The notes beneath the pieces were generated by a model, which saw nothing but the letters and a program-made list of their open reading frames with translations, was not told the DNA's origin and did not search any database. A DNA stretch of 64,000 bases, from NCBI GenBank assembly GCA_047620505.1, contig JBLHKS010000010.1:12126-76125 (forward strand). The letters run 5' to 3'. A program made the position numbers and the translations under genes. This DNA comes from JBLHKS01 sp047620505. Its GTDB lineage: Bacteria; Verrucomicrobiota; Verrucomicrobiia; Verrucomicrobiales; DEV007. Shown one piece after another: positions 26,794-36,897 of the stretch (position 1 is the first letter of the stretch; every line of letters starts with the position of its first letter).

Positions 26794-28203
26794 CTACAAC
26801 GCCGCGAGCAGCTTGTCGTGGATCCCGCCGAATCCGCCGTTGCTGAAGACGATGATCACATCGTTGTCCTGAGCTTCCGAGCGCATTCGCTCGACGATTT
26901 CATCCGGACCAGCCTCGTGAAACGCGCGTCGGTCGCCGACGTTGAGCGCCTCGACAATCCGATCAGGATCAAGGCGATCGTGCTCGGGAAATTTCTCCGG
27001 ATCCGCGACGCTCGCGATGCAGATTCCGTCCGCTTGGGCGAGCGCCCGAGGAAGTTCGTCCTGGAAAATCCGGCGGCGCGTTGTGTTTGAGCGAGGCTCG
27101 AAAATCGCCCAGATCCGCCGATCTTCGCCGAACCGTTTGCGCATCGCCGTCAACGCCAGGCGCATCGCCGTCGGGTGATGGCCGAAATCGTCGATCACCT
27201 GAATTCCACGCGCCGTTTCGCCCCGCAATTGCTGGCGGCGAGCAATGCCTTTAAAGCTTTCCAAGCCAGCCCGAATTTCCTCCGTGTCCAGCCCGGCGAA
27301 CCCGGCTGAAATCGCCGCCATCGCGGCGTTGCGCACGTTAAATTCGCCGTCCATCGGCAAATACAGCGGCTCGCCGTCCAAGCGGAATCGCGAGCCGTCC
27401 TCCGAATATTCGGCCTCGGTGATGCGATGATCGTTACCCTCGCTGAAGCCGACTTTGACGACCGGAGCCGGGCAGCTGCTGGCGACGCTGAGGCAATTCG
27501 CATCGTCGCCGTTGATCACGACGAGTCCGTTTTGCGGCACGATATTCAGGAGTCGCCGAAAGCTAAGCTTAATCTGCTCCAGGTTGTCGAAAATGTCTGC
27601 GTGATCGAATTCGATGTTGTTCACGACGAGGACTTCCGGCAGGTAGTGAACGAATTTGCTGCGTTTGTCGAAAAACGCCGTGTCGTACTCGTCGCCTTCC
27701 AGAACGACGAACGGGGACTCGCCGCCGAGCCGCGAACCCTTGCCGAAATTCGTCGGAATTCCGCCGATCATGAAGCCTGGCTCCTTGCCCGCGTGTTCGA
27801 GCAGCCAGCTGAGAATCGAAGTCGTCGTCGTTTTGCCGTGAGTCCCTGACACGACCAGATTCCGCTTACCACGGAGGAAATATTCCTTAAGCACTTCTGG
27901 CAACGAAGCGTAGAGCAGCCGTTGATTCAGAGCGGACTCGACCTCCGCATTTCCACGGCTCATCGCGTTTCCGATCACGATCAAATCGGCGTCTTCCGGC
28001 ACATTCGAGGCTTCGTAGCCTTGCTTGATCTCGATTCCTTTGCCTTCAAGAAAGGTCGACATCGGCGGGTAAACTTTCGCGTCGGAGCCAGTGACGCGGT
28101 GGCCAAGATCCTTGAGCGCAGCGGCGACGGCTCCCATCGCCGTGCCACAAATTCCCATGAAATAAAAGTGCTTAGGCTCGCTGTTGTGGTGTTCCGTCGT
28201 CAT
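26794..28203 (-). CDS. mpl: UDP-N-acetylmuramate:L-alanyl-gamma-D-glutamyl-meso-diaminopimelate ligase
   Basis: This cell-wall recycling enzyme ligates the murein tripeptide to UDP-MurNAc using ATP. The 469-residue protein (ATG at 28203; an in-frame TTG lies just upstream) has the Mur-ligase start G-I-C-G-T-A-M-G, the ATP loop G-T-H-G-K-T-T-T-T, and E-G-D-E-Y-D-T-A-F-F-D-K-R-S-K-F, which is specific to Mpl rather than MurC. It diverges from pabB. A dispersed palindrome sits in the 34-bp gap between its stop and the DUF1549 stop. Confidence 0.95.
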   Translation of the reverse strand: MTTEHHNSEPKHFYFMGICGTAMGAVAAALKDLGHRVTGSDAKVYPPMSTFLEGKGIEIKQGYEASNVPEDADLIVIGNAMSRGNAEVESALNQRLLYASLPEVLKEYFLRGKRNLVVSGTHGKTTTTSILSWLLEHAGKEPGFMIGGIPTNFGKGSRLGGESPFVVLEGDEYDTAFFDKRSKFVHYLPEVLVVNNIEFDHADIFDNLEQIKLSFRRLLNIVPQNGLVVINGDDANCLSVASSCPAPVVKVGFSEGNDHRITEAEYSEDGSRFRLDGEPLYLPMDGEFNVRNAAMAAISAGFAGLDTEEIRAGLESFKGIARRQQLRGETARGIQVIDDFGHHPTAMRLALTAMRKRFGEDRRIWAIFEPRSNTTRRRIFQDELPRALAQADGICIASVADPEKFPEHDRLDPDRIVEALNVGDRRAFHEAGPDEIVERMRSEAQDNDVIIVFSNGGFGGIHDKLLAAL

Positions 28204-28373
28204 CAAATCGGGCGCGCGAAATCACCGTCACGGGCTCGCGGCGATTCTCTTAGAGCAGGAAATCCGGGCGTGAAAGCGGTTTTTCGTGGCGGAGGCCAAA
28301 TCCGGGATCTCCAGATGACGCGGAGCCGACTTGCACGAGGCGCGGTTTGCGCCAGGATTCGACCGCTCTCACG

Positions 28374-29618
28374 ATGCCTTCACTTCGCCAGAAAACGATT
28401 CGCCCGCGCCGGCTCGATTACGATGCCGACCCGGTTCGAATTTTTGTGCAGATCGCCGATCAACCGGGCGCGGTTTTTCTCGATTCGGCGCTGGGTGAGG
28501 ACGGGTTTTCGATTCTCGCGTTCGATCCGGAATGTGTGGTCGACGATTTCGATCAAATCCGGACCTGGCTGCGAAAAAATCGGCCAGAATCAGCGCCTGA
28601 CATCGGATTTCCGCTCGGGGCCGCGATCGGCCAGGTCGACTACGAAGGCAAGCTCGCATTCGGCCTCTATCCCGGACTTCTCGTCCATCGGCGAGCCTCT
28701 GGAGAATGGTTCGATGTCGGCGGCGTGGCCGATCAGCTTGACTGGGATTTCGAACCGGCGAAACCAGCAGCTGCTGGCGCGATCGAGTTTCAAGCCGATC
28801 GGACCGAAGCGGAGTTCATCGCCGCCGTTCAACGCGCCAAAGACTGGATCGCGGCGGGCGATATTTACCAAGTTAACCTCAGCCACCGGTTCAAGTCTGC
28901 CTGGCCGCGAGGTGCCAGCGCCTGGCCATTTTATCTCGCCTTACGCGAATGTTCGCCGGCTCCGCACGCGGGATTTTTCAACTTCGGCGACCGGCAAATT
29001 CTCTCCTCCTCGCCGGAGGAGTTTCTCAAGATGAGCGGCCAGGGAATCCGGACACGGCCGATCAAAGGAACCCGTCCGCGGCTACGCGATCCGGAGCTGG
29101 ACGAGTTTTCGAGGTATGAGCTAATCACGAGCCCGAAAGAGCAGGCGGAGCTGATCATGATCACCGACCTGCTGCGCAACGATCTCGGGCAGGTCTGCGA
29201 ATTCGGCTCGGTCCAGGCGATCAAGCTCCTCGAGCCCGAAGCTTACGAACACGTTCACCATCTCGTTTCTACCGTGATTGGTCAGCTGCGCCCGGAGATC
29301 GACCACGTTGGCGCGTTCCAGGCCTGTTTTCCGGGCGGCTCGATCACCGGGGCCCCGAAAAAGCGTGCGATGGAGATCATCGCCGAGCTTGAGCGCAGTC
29401 CGCGCGGCGTCTACACCGGCGCGATCGGCTATTTCGGCTTAAACGACGAAAGCCAGTTCAACATTGCGATTCGGACGGCTGTGGTCGAAGAAAGCGAGCT
29501 GCATTTTCACGTAGGGGCTGGCATCGTCGCCGATTCGGATCCGGAATTCGAATACCAGGAAACGCTTCACAAAGCCGCCGGGATGTTTCAGGCTGCGGAG
29601 TTTTTGCGGACGCGGTGA
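28374..29618 (+). CDS. pabB: Aminodeoxychorismate synthase component I
   Basis: The 414-residue chorismate-binding enzyme makes aminodeoxychorismate for folate synthesis. It shows the C-terminal signature blocks Q-V-N-L-S-H-R-F, P-I-K-G-T-R (Lys is typical of PabB, Ala of TrpE), M-I-T-D-L-L-R-N-D-L-G and G-G-S-I-T-G-A-P-K. No PabA or PabC is present in the window. The ATG at 28374 is preferred to a TTG nine codons upstream. The stop overlaps the start of the next gene by 4 bp. One dispersed palindrome reads as A-A-A-G. Confidence 0.92.
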   Translation: MPSLRQKTIRPRRLDYDADPVRIFVQIADQPGAVFLDSALGEDGFSILAFDPECVVDDFDQIRTWLRKNRPESAPDIGFPLGAAIGQVDYEGKLAFGLYPGLLVHRRASGEWFDVGGVADQLDWDFEPAKPAAAGAIEFQADRTEAEFIAAVQRAKDWIAAGDIYQVNLSHRFKSAWPRGASAWPFYLALRECSPAPHAGFFNFGDRQILSSSPEEFLKMSGQGIRTRPIKGTRPRLRDPELDEFSRYELITSPKEQAELIMITDLLRNDLGQVCEFGSVQAIKLLEPEAYEHVHHLVSTVIGQLRPEIDHVGAFQACFPGGSITGAPKKRAMEIIAELERSPRGVYTGAIGYFGLNDESQFNIAIRTAVVEESELHFHVGAGIVADSDPEFEYQETLHKAAGMFQAAEFLRTR

Positions 29619-30001
29619 GCGAGAAAAGCGGCTTCACCTCCGTCCGCCTTGACGGACAAGCCGGGATGCGGAACGATCGCCGCGTGCCGACGCCAACGAA
29701 CATTCAATGCATTGGGGATCTCCTCGCGATCCGCTGGGACGACGAGTCTGAGGACTACCTCCCGATGGAGCGCCTCCGCGCGTTTTCGCCCAGCGCCGAG
29801 CAACAAGGCGAGCGCGATCTCATGGGAAATCAGTACGGCGGCTCGACCCAGGAGAATTTCCCAGGCGTGACCGTGACGGGTTGGCAGCCAGTCGGTGGCT
29901 ACGCGATCCAGCTGAATTTCAGCGACGGTCACCGAACCGGGCTTTACACCTTCGGTTATCTCAAAAAAATTGCCGAGGTGCTTGGAAACGGCGAAGCTTA
30001 G
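29615..30001 (+). CDS. DUF971 / GBBH-like N-terminal domain protein
   Basis: The 128-residue protein contains the DUF971 core W-x-P-V-G-x-Y-A-I-Q-L-N-F-S-D-G-H-R-T-G-L-Y. This domain occurs alone in many bacteria, often in iron-sulfur or Mrp-linked contexts. The start is GTG at 29615, overlapping the pabB stop in a GTGA arrangement, so translation is coupled to pabB. The link to folate synthesis is not established. The following 88 bp up to the hflX stop show nothing I can assign. Confidence 0.82.
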   Translation: MSEKSGFTSVRLDGQAGMRNDRRVPTPTNIQCIGDLLAIRWDDESEDYLPMERLRAFSPSAEQQGERDLMGNQYGGSTQENFPGVTVTGWQPVGGYAIQLNFSDGHRTGLYTFGYLKKIAEVLGNGEA

Positions 30002-30089
30002 TGTTTTGTCAGGATTGATTTGACCGATCTGATCGGACCTACGGCCCAGAGTTCGCCAGAGCGAATCAGCGATCAATTTGATGTCGACC

Positions 30090-31388
30090 TCAGCTCGAGG
30101 CAAACGCCTCAAACAGGTGAATCATCGTGTACGGAATGATCGCCGTGATCAGCACATCGTTGCCGTCGTAATCTTCGCTGAGCACCTTGCATTCCCGGTG
30201 AAGCTGAGAGACCAAATCCGCGCGGGCCTGGGGGATTCGTAGCTCGAATCGGTCGACGCGATCGCGCAAAACTTCGTTCACGGTCAGCAGCAGCTGCTCC
30301 ATTCCCTCGCCGGTCTGCAGCGAAATCATCGTGGCACCGCCGAACTCGTTCTGAAGTTCGATCAGCCGGTTTTTGTCCTCAACGAGATCGATTTTGTTGA
30401 GCACGGTAACGATCTTTTTGTCCGCTGCGCCGAGTTCCTTGAGCACGCTGAGGGTCGTTTCGTGAAACTGGAAAACCTGTTCCGAGCTCGCGTCGAGCAC
30501 GTGAATCAAAAAATCCGCGATGACGGCTTCCTCGAGCGTCCCCTTGAACGCTTCGATCAGGCGGTGCGGCAGATTTCGGATGAAACCGACCGTGTCAGTC
30601 AGCAACATCGGCTGACCGTCCGGCAGTTCGATTCGGCGGGTCGTCGTGTCGAGCGTGGCGAAGAGCATGTCCTTGGCAAGGATCGAGCTGTCGCTGAGTT
30701 TGTTGAGCAGGGTCGATTTGCCGGAGTTCGTGTAGCCAACGATCGCGGCGTGCGGAATCGGATTGCGATCGCGTTCTTTGCGCTGCGTGGCGCGTTGCCG
30801 GCGGACGACTTCGAGCTCGGCTTTGACGTTGCTGATCTTTTTGCGCGCGAGCCGGCGGTCGACCTCGATCTGCTGCTCGCCCTCGCCGCGTGAGGCACCC
30901 TTTCCGCCTTTCCCACCGCCGGAGCCGCCTCGCTGACGATCAAGGTGAGTCCACATCCGAGTCATGCGCGGCAAAACGTATTCCATCTTCGCAAGCTCGA
31001 CCTGAAGCTGGGCCTCCTTCGTATGCGCGCGCATCGCGAAAATATCGAGAATGACTTCCTCGCGATCGATCACCGTGAGGTCCGATTCCTCCTCCCAGTT
31101 TTTCTGTTGGGCGGGCGAAAGCTGATTGTCGAAAATGATCACGTCCACGCCGAGTTCTTTGGCCAACTCGAGCATCTCGTCCTTTTTTCCCTTACCCATG
31201 AGGTAAGATTTGTTCTGACCTCGGACGTAAATCAGCAAGTGCTGGGCGATTTCAATGCCGAGCGTGTCAACCAACTCGACAAGTTCGTTGAGCAGGTTCT
31301 TCGCTTCGGGTTCCTCACGCTTGTCGAAACACACGCCGACTAAAAGCGCGAGCTCGACTTTATCTGGTTTTTCACGGACTTCAAACAT
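30090..31388 (-). CDS. hflX: GTPase HflX
   Basis: The 432-residue ribosome-associated GTPase splits or rescues stalled ribosomes under stress. The N-terminal HflX domain ends with the Gly-rich G-G-S-G-G-G-K-G linker (about residues 160-170). The G domain has G1 G-Y-T-N-S-G-K-S-T, G3 D-T-V-G-F and G4 N-K-I-D. An ATG at 31388 begins M-F-E-V. It is transcribed divergently from the membrane-protein gene, with 123 bp between start codons. A palindrome copy at 30289 reads E-Q-L-L. Confidence 0.95.
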   Translation of the reverse strand: MFEVREKPDKVELALLVGVCFDKREEPEAKNLLNELVELVDTLGIEIAQHLLIYVRGQNKSYLMGKGKKDEMLELAKELGVDVIIFDNQLSPAQQKNWEEESDLTVIDREEVILDIFAMRAHTKEAQLQVELAKMEYVLPRMTRMWTHLDRQRGGSGGGKGGKGASRGEGEQQIEVDRRLARKKISNVKAELEVVRRQRATQRKERDRNPIPHAAIVGYTNSGKSTLLNKLSDSSILAKDMLFATLDTTTRRIELPDGQPMLLTDTVGFIRNLPHRLIEAFKGTLEEAVIADFLIHVLDASSEQVFQFHETTLSVLKELGAADKKIVTVLNKIDLVEDKNRLIELQNEFGGATMISLQTGEGMEQLLLTVNEVLRDRVDRFELRIPQARADLVSQLHRECKVLSEDYDGNDVLITAIIPYTMIHLFEAFASS

Positions 31389-31511
31389 CTCGCGTGGAGC
31401 TTAGCACAAGCTCAGCGCAAACCACGAAAAACGCTGAACAGACATCACAGGAGGCTCGAAAATCCCGGTGTAACTTTCCAAGACTCGGTGCGGTCTCTTC
31501 GGGCACACCCG

Positions 31512-32759
31512 ATGGATCCGAACTCGACTGCAGACGCTCCCCCGCCGCTTCCGAACTCAGCAGCTGCTAGCGTGGTGCCGCCGCCGATCCCCGGTCATCT
31601 CAGGAAGCCCGCCCCCTCTCCGCCGCCCGTTCCAGCTACCCCGCCGGCTTTGCCCGATTCCCAATCGACCGCTCGCCCGAAGCCCCAGCGCCGTGGCTTT
31701 TTTCGCGGCGTGCTCCGGTTTTTCCGCCGAATCGTCGGGCTGATCTCGACGGTCTTCGGGCTCGCGATCCTGTCGGCGATCCCGATCCTGAACTTCCTCA
31801 GTTTCGGCTACATGCTGGAGGCCAGTGGCCGGATCGCGCGGACGGGCAAGTTCCGCGACGGGTTCGTCGGCAACAAAAAATTCGCCGTGCTTGGGATGAC
31901 CGTGATGGTCGGGCTTCTCGTATTTTCGCCCGCTCAATTCATCTCGAGCCTCTGGAAAGACGCCCAGTTAATCGATCCTAACAGCACGCCGACGACCCTC
32001 ACGTGGGTCACGCTGATTTCGATGGCCCTGCTGGCGGTGGCGGTGACTTTCGCGACTTTCGTCCTGCTTTCCTGGAGCATGCTCGGCAACGGAAGCCGCG
32101 GCGGAGTTTACGTTTTCGTCCGCGATTGCGTCCTCGACTACATCGAATCGCTTCGGCTGCCTTACTATTTCTGGCTAGGCGCTCGCGGGTTTTTCGGCGC
32201 GATGCTCTGGCTCGTTCTGCCGGTCGGAATTCTCATCCTCGCCGCGAACCTGACGGCTCAAGGCCCGGCTCTGCTCCTCGGATTGCTGGGCGCCCTGCTC
32301 CTGATTCCCGTCGTGCTCTGGCTGCCATTTATCGAAGCGCATTTTGCTCGGACAGGCGAGTTTCGAGCCTTCAAACAGCTGGGCGAAGTCCGCCGCGCCT
32401 TCACGCGAGCACCGATCGCATTCTGGCTTGCTTTGGTGGTCACGCTCCTGTTTGCGGCTCCGCTCTACCTCTTCAAAATCGAGGTGACTCCCTCGCAACT
32501 CGCCTGGTTGCCAGCGCTCTTTTTCGTGATCTTCATCCTACCCGCTCGGATGATCGCCGGCTGGGCGATGGGCCGCGCGATGCGACGCGAAACCAAACGA
32601 ATCTGGGTTTCGCGCTGGGCCATGCGGATCGTCGCGCTTCCGATCGCGCTCGCCTACTTTCTCTGGATTTACCTCATGCAGTTCTTCCAGTGGTCAGGCG
32701 AAATCAGTTTGCTGGAACAGCACGCGTTTCTGGTTCCCGCGCCTCTTTTGTCATTGTGA
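31512..32759 (+). CDS. Multi-pass membrane protein with Pro-rich N-terminus
   Basis: The 415-residue protein has a Pro/Ala-rich, probably disordered leader (residues 1-65), a short basic stretch, then about six to eight membrane segments between residues 80 and 400. I do not recognise a family with confidence. The ATG at 31512 is preferred to a codon 8 residues upstream. The methyltransferase gene follows after 28 bp, so the two may be co-transcribed. A palindrome copy in the leader reads S-A-A-A-S. Confidence 0.75.
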   Translation: MDPNSTADAPPPLPNSAAASVVPPPIPGHLRKPAPSPPPVPATPPALPDSQSTARPKPQRRGFFRGVLRFFRRIVGLISTVFGLAILSAIPILNFLSFGYMLEASGRIARTGKFRDGFVGNKKFAVLGMTVMVGLLVFSPAQFISSLWKDAQLIDPNSTPTTLTWVTLISMALLAVAVTFATFVLLSWSMLGNGSRGGVYVFVRDCVLDYIESLRLPYYFWLGARGFFGAMLWLVLPVGILILAANLTAQGPALLLGLLGALLLIPVVLWLPFIEAHFARTGEFRAFKQLGEVRRAFTRAPIAFWLALVVTLLFAAPLYLFKIEVTPSQLAWLPALFFVIFILPARMIAGWAMGRAMRRETKRIWVSRWAMRIVALPIALAYFLWIYLMQFFQWSGEISLLEQHAFLVPAPLLSL

Positions 32760-32787
32760 GGACGGTTCCGGCGTCCAAGGTGGCGCG

Positions 32788-33534
32788 ATGAGTTCGACTC
32801 CGAATATTTACGAATCCCAGCAGCTGCTGGATCAGTATCTTCTTTTTCACTACGCCTCGGCTGAGGAGACGCTCGCTTGGGATTTCGGCCCTGACACTGC
32901 CTTAAATTTCGCGCAGCGCACGGTCGACGAAACTTTCGATTGGGATCGCGTCGAACCGAAAAATCCGCGTGCGCTCGACATTGGCTGCGCGGTCGGGCGA
33001 TCGAGTTTTGAGCTTTCGAAGCGCTGCGGTGAGGTGATCGGGATCGATTTTTCGCAGGCGTTCGTCGACGCAGCTGAGTTGGTTCGGGCTCGAGGCGAAT
33101 TGGCCTACGAACGGCTGGATGAAGCGAACGAGACGACGCCGTTAACCGCGAAAACTCCGCTTGGGTCGAATCCTGACCGAATCAAATTCGAGCAAGGCGA
33201 TGCGATGGCGCTGCGTCCGGATCTTGGCGAATTCGATCTGGTTCACGCCGCGAATCTGCTCTGTCGACTTCCCGAGCCGCTGAGATTTCTCCAGCAGCTG
33301 CCGGGTCTGGTTCGAAGCGGCGGACAATTCGCGATCACGACGCCCTGCACTTGGCTCGAGGAATTTACGCCCCGCGAAAACTGGCCGACTGGGACGACTC
33401 TGGAATTCCTCGAAACGAATCTGTCTGCCGATTTCGAACTCCTGAAGTCAGCGGAGATGCCGTTCCTCATCCGCGAGACTCGCCGCAAGCACCAGTGGAC
33501 CGTCGCGCAAGCAAGCCTGTGGTTGAGGCGTTGA
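32788..33534 (+). CDS. Putative 4-mercaptohistidine N1-methyltransferase (OvoA C-terminal type)
   Basis: The 248-residue SAM-dependent methyltransferase has motif I L-D-I-G-C-A-V-G-R near residues 69-77 and G-I-D-F-S-Q-A-F. The N-terminal N-I-Y-E-S-x-x-L-L-D-Q-Y-L-L-F-H-Y block and the C-terminal R-K-H-Q-W-T-V-A-Q-A block match the family annotated as ovothiol N1-methyltransferase, the C-terminal part of OvoA. A stand-alone form implies a separate sulfoxide synthase elsewhere; none is in this window. If correct, it helps make ovothiol, a redox thiol. Confidence 0.78.
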   Translation: MSSTPNIYESQQLLDQYLLFHYASAEETLAWDFGPDTALNFAQRTVDETFDWDRVEPKNPRALDIGCAVGRSSFELSKRCGEVIGIDFSQAFVDAAELVRARGELAYERLDEANETTPLTAKTPLGSNPDRIKFEQGDAMALRPDLGEFDLVHAANLLCRLPEPLRFLQQLPGLVRSGGQFAITTPCTWLEEFTPRENWPTGTTLEFLETNLSADFELLKSAEMPFLIRETRRKHQWTVAQASLWLRR

Positions 33535-33573
33535 CGTTGAGCTGAGTTCGCGTAGTCCTTTCGGTTCCAAAAA

Positions 33574-35595
33574 ATGAAGCATCCGTTCCTCGCCGACAAA
33601 TTCGAGATTCCATGGTCCAAGCTGAAGCCGCGCCATGTCGAGCCTGACATCACCAAAGCGCTTGAAGACGCCGACTCCCGAATCGCGGCGATCGCAGCGC
33701 CGACCGATGAGCCGCTGACGTTCGAAAACACGCTACTGGCGCTGGACGAGGCGACTGAGAAACTGAACTTCGCCTGGGGTCTGGTCGGTCATCTCGATTC
33801 GGTTAAAAATTCCGAGCCTCTGCGTCAGGCGCAGAACGCGATGTTGCCGAAAGTGACCGAGTTCGGCGCGAAAATCCCGCTCAACACTGATCTCTGGAAA
33901 CGAATCAAGGCCTACTCGGAAACGCCGGAGGCCAAGCAGCTGAGCGGAGCGCAAAAGCGGCTTCTCGACGAGACGCTGGAAGATTTTCGCGGTAGCGGCG
34001 CGGACCTGCCGGCTAAGCAGAAAACTCGGCTCAAATCCCGGATGGCCCAGCTGGCGAAGGCGACTCAGAAATTTTCGGAGAACGTGTTGGATTCGACCAA
34101 CGACTGGGAGCTGATCGTCGACGATGCGGCTGAGCTGGACGGTTTGCCGAAGATCAGTCTCGACGCAGCAGCTGCTAGCGCGAAGGCCAAGGGTCACAAG
34201 GGAAAATTCCGCTTCACGCTCCAGGCTCCGTCGTGGGTTCCGGTCATCGAACACGTTAAAAACGAGGAAATCCGCCGCAAAGTTTGGGAAGGAACGACGA
34301 CGGTCGGGCTGAAAGGAAAGTGGAATAACACGAAGCTGATCTGGAAGATCCTGGGACTTCGTCAGGAAATCGCCGAGCTTCTTGGGTATCAAAATTTTGG
34401 CGATCACGTGCTCGCTCGGCGCATGGCCAAAACTGGCGAGAAGGCGCTGAAATTCACAAGCAGCCTGAAGCGCCGGACGACGAAACAGTTCAAAGCGGAG
34501 TGCAAAGAATTGGCGGAGTTCGCCGGAGAGAAGCCGCTTCAGCCATGGAACGCCGGGTTTTACGCCGAGCAGATGCGTCAGGCGCAGTACGATCTCGATG
34601 ACGAGCAACTCCGTCCGTATTTCCCGATGGAAGGCGTGATGAGCGGGATGTTCGAGATCGGCCAGAAGCTTTTCGGAATTAAAATCATCGAGCGCGAAGG
34701 CGTCGATGCCTGGCATAAGGACGTGAAATTTTACGAGATCCACGACGCGAAATCTGGCGAGCATCTTGGTTCGTTTTACGCTGACTGGTTTCCACGTGAA
34801 GAGAAGCGGGCTGGCGCGTGGATGAATTATTTCAAGACTGGATCGCCGTCGCCTCGCACGCCGCATCTCGGCCTGATCTGCGGAAACATGACGCCGCCAG
34901 GAACCGGCAAACCTGCTCTCCTAACACATATCGAAGTTGAGACGGTTTTCCACGAATTCGGCCATCTCCTTCACCACTTGTTAGGAAACGTGGAGATCAA
35001 ATCGCTCAACGGCGTCAACGTGGTTTGGGATTTCGTCGAGCTGCCTTCGCAGATCATGGAGAATTTTTGTTGGAACCGGAAATGCCTCAATCTCTTCGCC
35101 CGGCACTACGAAACTGGTAAGCCGATTCCGAAGAAGCTCTACGATCGAATGATCGCGGCACGCAATTTCCGTTCCGCCTCAGCGATGATGCGTCAGCTGA
35201 GCCTTGGGAAGATGGATCTCGAGCTTCACGTCCACTACCAGGACCACAAAGACGCCGAAGATCTCGACGCGCTCACTGAGCAGCTGCTCAAGGGCTATCT
35301 CATGCCGCTTGCGACTCGCCCGCCGACGATGGCGCTTCGATTCGGCCATTTGTTCGCCAGCCCGACCGGTTACGCCGCCGGCTACTACTCGTATAAGTGG
35401 GCCGAAGTTCTCGACGCCGATGCGTTCACACGTTTCGAGGAAAACGGCGTGCTAAGCGCGAAAGTCGGCCGCGAATTCCGCGAGAAAATCCTAAGCCGCG
35501 GAAATTCTGAAGACGCCGCGAAGTTGTTCCGCGATTTCATGGGCCGCGATCCGGACGTGACGGCGCTGCTCACACGAAGTGGGTTGGCGGGATAA
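33574..35595 (+). CDS. prlC: M3-family metallopeptidase (oligopeptidase A-like)
   Basis: The 673-residue zinc peptidase is close to the length of oligopeptidase A. The catalytic F-H-E-F-G-H motif has His460, Glu461 and His464. It lacks a signal peptide and should degrade peptides in the cytosol, including cleaved signal peptides. The start ATG follows an AT-rich stretch 39 bp after the methyltransferase. Two dispersed palindromes (34167, 35279) lie inside, in different codon phases. Confidence 0.92.
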   Translation: MKHPFLADKFEIPWSKLKPRHVEPDITKALEDADSRIAAIAAPTDEPLTFENTLLALDEATEKLNFAWGLVGHLDSVKNSEPLRQAQNAMLPKVTEFGAKIPLNTDLWKRIKAYSETPEAKQLSGAQKRLLDETLEDFRGSGADLPAKQKTRLKSRMAQLAKATQKFSENVLDSTNDWELIVDDAAELDGLPKISLDAAAASAKAKGHKGKFRFTLQAPSWVPVIEHVKNEEIRRKVWEGTTTVGLKGKWNNTKLIWKILGLRQEIAELLGYQNFGDHVLARRMAKTGEKALKFTSSLKRRTTKQFKAECKELAEFAGEKPLQPWNAGFYAEQMRQAQYDLDDEQLRPYFPMEGVMSGMFEIGQKLFGIKIIEREGVDAWHKDVKFYEIHDAKSGEHLGSFYADWFPREEKRAGAWMNYFKTGSPSPRTPHLGLICGNMTPPGTGKPALLTHIEVETVFHEFGHLLHHLLGNVEIKSLNGVNVVWDFVELPSQIMENFCWNRKCLNLFARHYETGKPIPKKLYDRMIAARNFRSASAMMRQLSLGKMDLELHVHYQDHKDAEDLDALTEQLLKGYLMPLATRPPTMALRFGHLFASPTGYAAGYYSYKWAEVLDADAFTRFEENGVLSAKVGREFREKILSRGNSEDAAKLFRDFMGRDPDVTALLTRSGLAG

Positions 35596-35639
35596 CGGAG
35601 GATCGTGCGGAATCGGAATTTTTGACTACCGATTTGGGA

Positions 35640-36854
35640 ATGAATCCACTCCGCATCGCGATCGTCGGATGCGGCACGACGGGGCCAGCGGCAGCGCTGC
35701 TTCTGGCTCGGTCAGGACACGAAGTCGAGATTTTCGAGCAGGCTCCAGATTGTAAGCCAGTCGGCGCGGGGTTTCTGCTTCAGCCAAGCGGAATGAGCGT
35801 GCTGGCGGAGTTGGGAATTCTGGATGAGGTGATCGATCATGGCTCAAAAGTCCGTTGGCTGTTTTGCCAGACGGTGGAGGGCCGAACGCTGTTGGATCTG
35901 CATTATGAGGAGATCGCGAAGAACGCGTTTGGCGCGGGATTGCATCGCTCGGTGCTGCTTTCGATTCTGCTCAGGGAACTCGACGCGGCTGGGATTCCAG
36001 TGCGGTGGGATTCGCCGGTGGACGCGGTCGACGGAGACCGACTCGTGGTGCGTGGCGAGCGGCGGGGGCCCTTCGATTTGATCTTGCTGGCTGACGGCGC
36101 GAACTCGCGCGTCCGGGATTCGACTGGGATTTCGGGGAAGGCGAATCGCTACCCGTGGGGCGCGATCTGGTGGATCGGTCAGGATCGAGCTAACCAATTC
36201 GACGAGTCTGAGCTGAATCAAGTCGTGGACGGGACAGGGAAGATGCTGGGGTTTCTGCCGACGGGTCGCGCTTTCGGCCGAAACGAAACGGAGTTCAGTC
36301 TTTTCTGGAGCTTTCGGCTGGCAGATCGAGAACGCTGGCTGGCGACGCCAATCGATTTGTGGAAGCAGCAGCTGCTGGCTTTGATGCCGAAGGCGGAGGC
36401 GTTCCTGGAGCCGATCGAGTCGCACGATCAGCTGACGATCGCAAGTTACCTCGATGTCCGCTACCGGCGTTGGCACACGAAAAATCTGGCTTTGTTAGGC
36501 GATTGCGGTCATGCGATGAGCCCACAGCTCGGCCAGGGCGTGAATCTGGGTTTGCTCGATGCTCGAACGCTTGTGGAGTGCCTTGATTCGGCGAAATCAC
36601 TCCCTCGCGCTTTGGCCGCCTACACCAAAAGACGGCGGGCGAGTTTGCGATATTACCAGTTCGCGACTCGATGGCTGACGCCGTTTTTTCAGTCGAACCA
36701 CGAGTGGCTGACGCCGCTGCGAGATTTTGGCTTCCCAATTTTGAATCGGATACCGCCGGCGCGCCGTCAGATGATCGAAACGATGATGGGTCTTCGCCAG
36801 AATGCGCTTTTCTCTGACCTGCAGCTGCTGGCGAGCGTGGATTTCTCCGCTTGA
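35640..36854 (+). CDS. FAD-dependent aromatic-type monooxygenase
   Basis: The 404-residue protein has the Rossmann motif G-C-G-T-T-G-P-A at the N-terminus, L-A-D-G-A-N-S-R-V-R (DG motif) and L-L-G-D-C-G-H-A-M-S-P-Q-L-G-Q-G (GD motif) of group A flavin monooxygenases such as UbiH. It should hydroxylate a small aromatic or related substrate with NAD(P)H and oxygen; the substrate is not evident. The ATG at 35640 with a GGGA just upstream is preferred over a TTG six codons earlier. Palindrome copies lie at 36366 and, partially, at 36821. Confidence 0.88.
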   Translation: MNPLRIAIVGCGTTGPAAALLLARSGHEVEIFEQAPDCKPVGAGFLLQPSGMSVLAELGILDEVIDHGSKVRWLFCQTVEGRTLLDLHYEEIAKNAFGAGLHRSVLLSILLRELDAAGIPVRWDSPVDAVDGDRLVVRGERRGPFDLILLADGANSRVRDSTGISGKANRYPWGAIWWIGQDRANQFDESELNQVVDGTGKMLGFLPTGRAFGRNETEFSLFWSFRLADRERWLATPIDLWKQQLLALMPKAEAFLEPIESHDQLTIASYLDVRYRRWHTKNLALLGDCGHAMSPQLGQGVNLGLLDARTLVECLDSAKSLPRALAAYTKRRRASLRYYQFATRWLTPFFQSNHEWLTPLRDFGFPILNRIPPARRQMIETMMGLRQNALFSDLQLLASVDFSA

Positions 36855-36897
36855 ATTCTGGTCAGCCCGTCCTCAGCTTCACTCAACCGCTCAAATC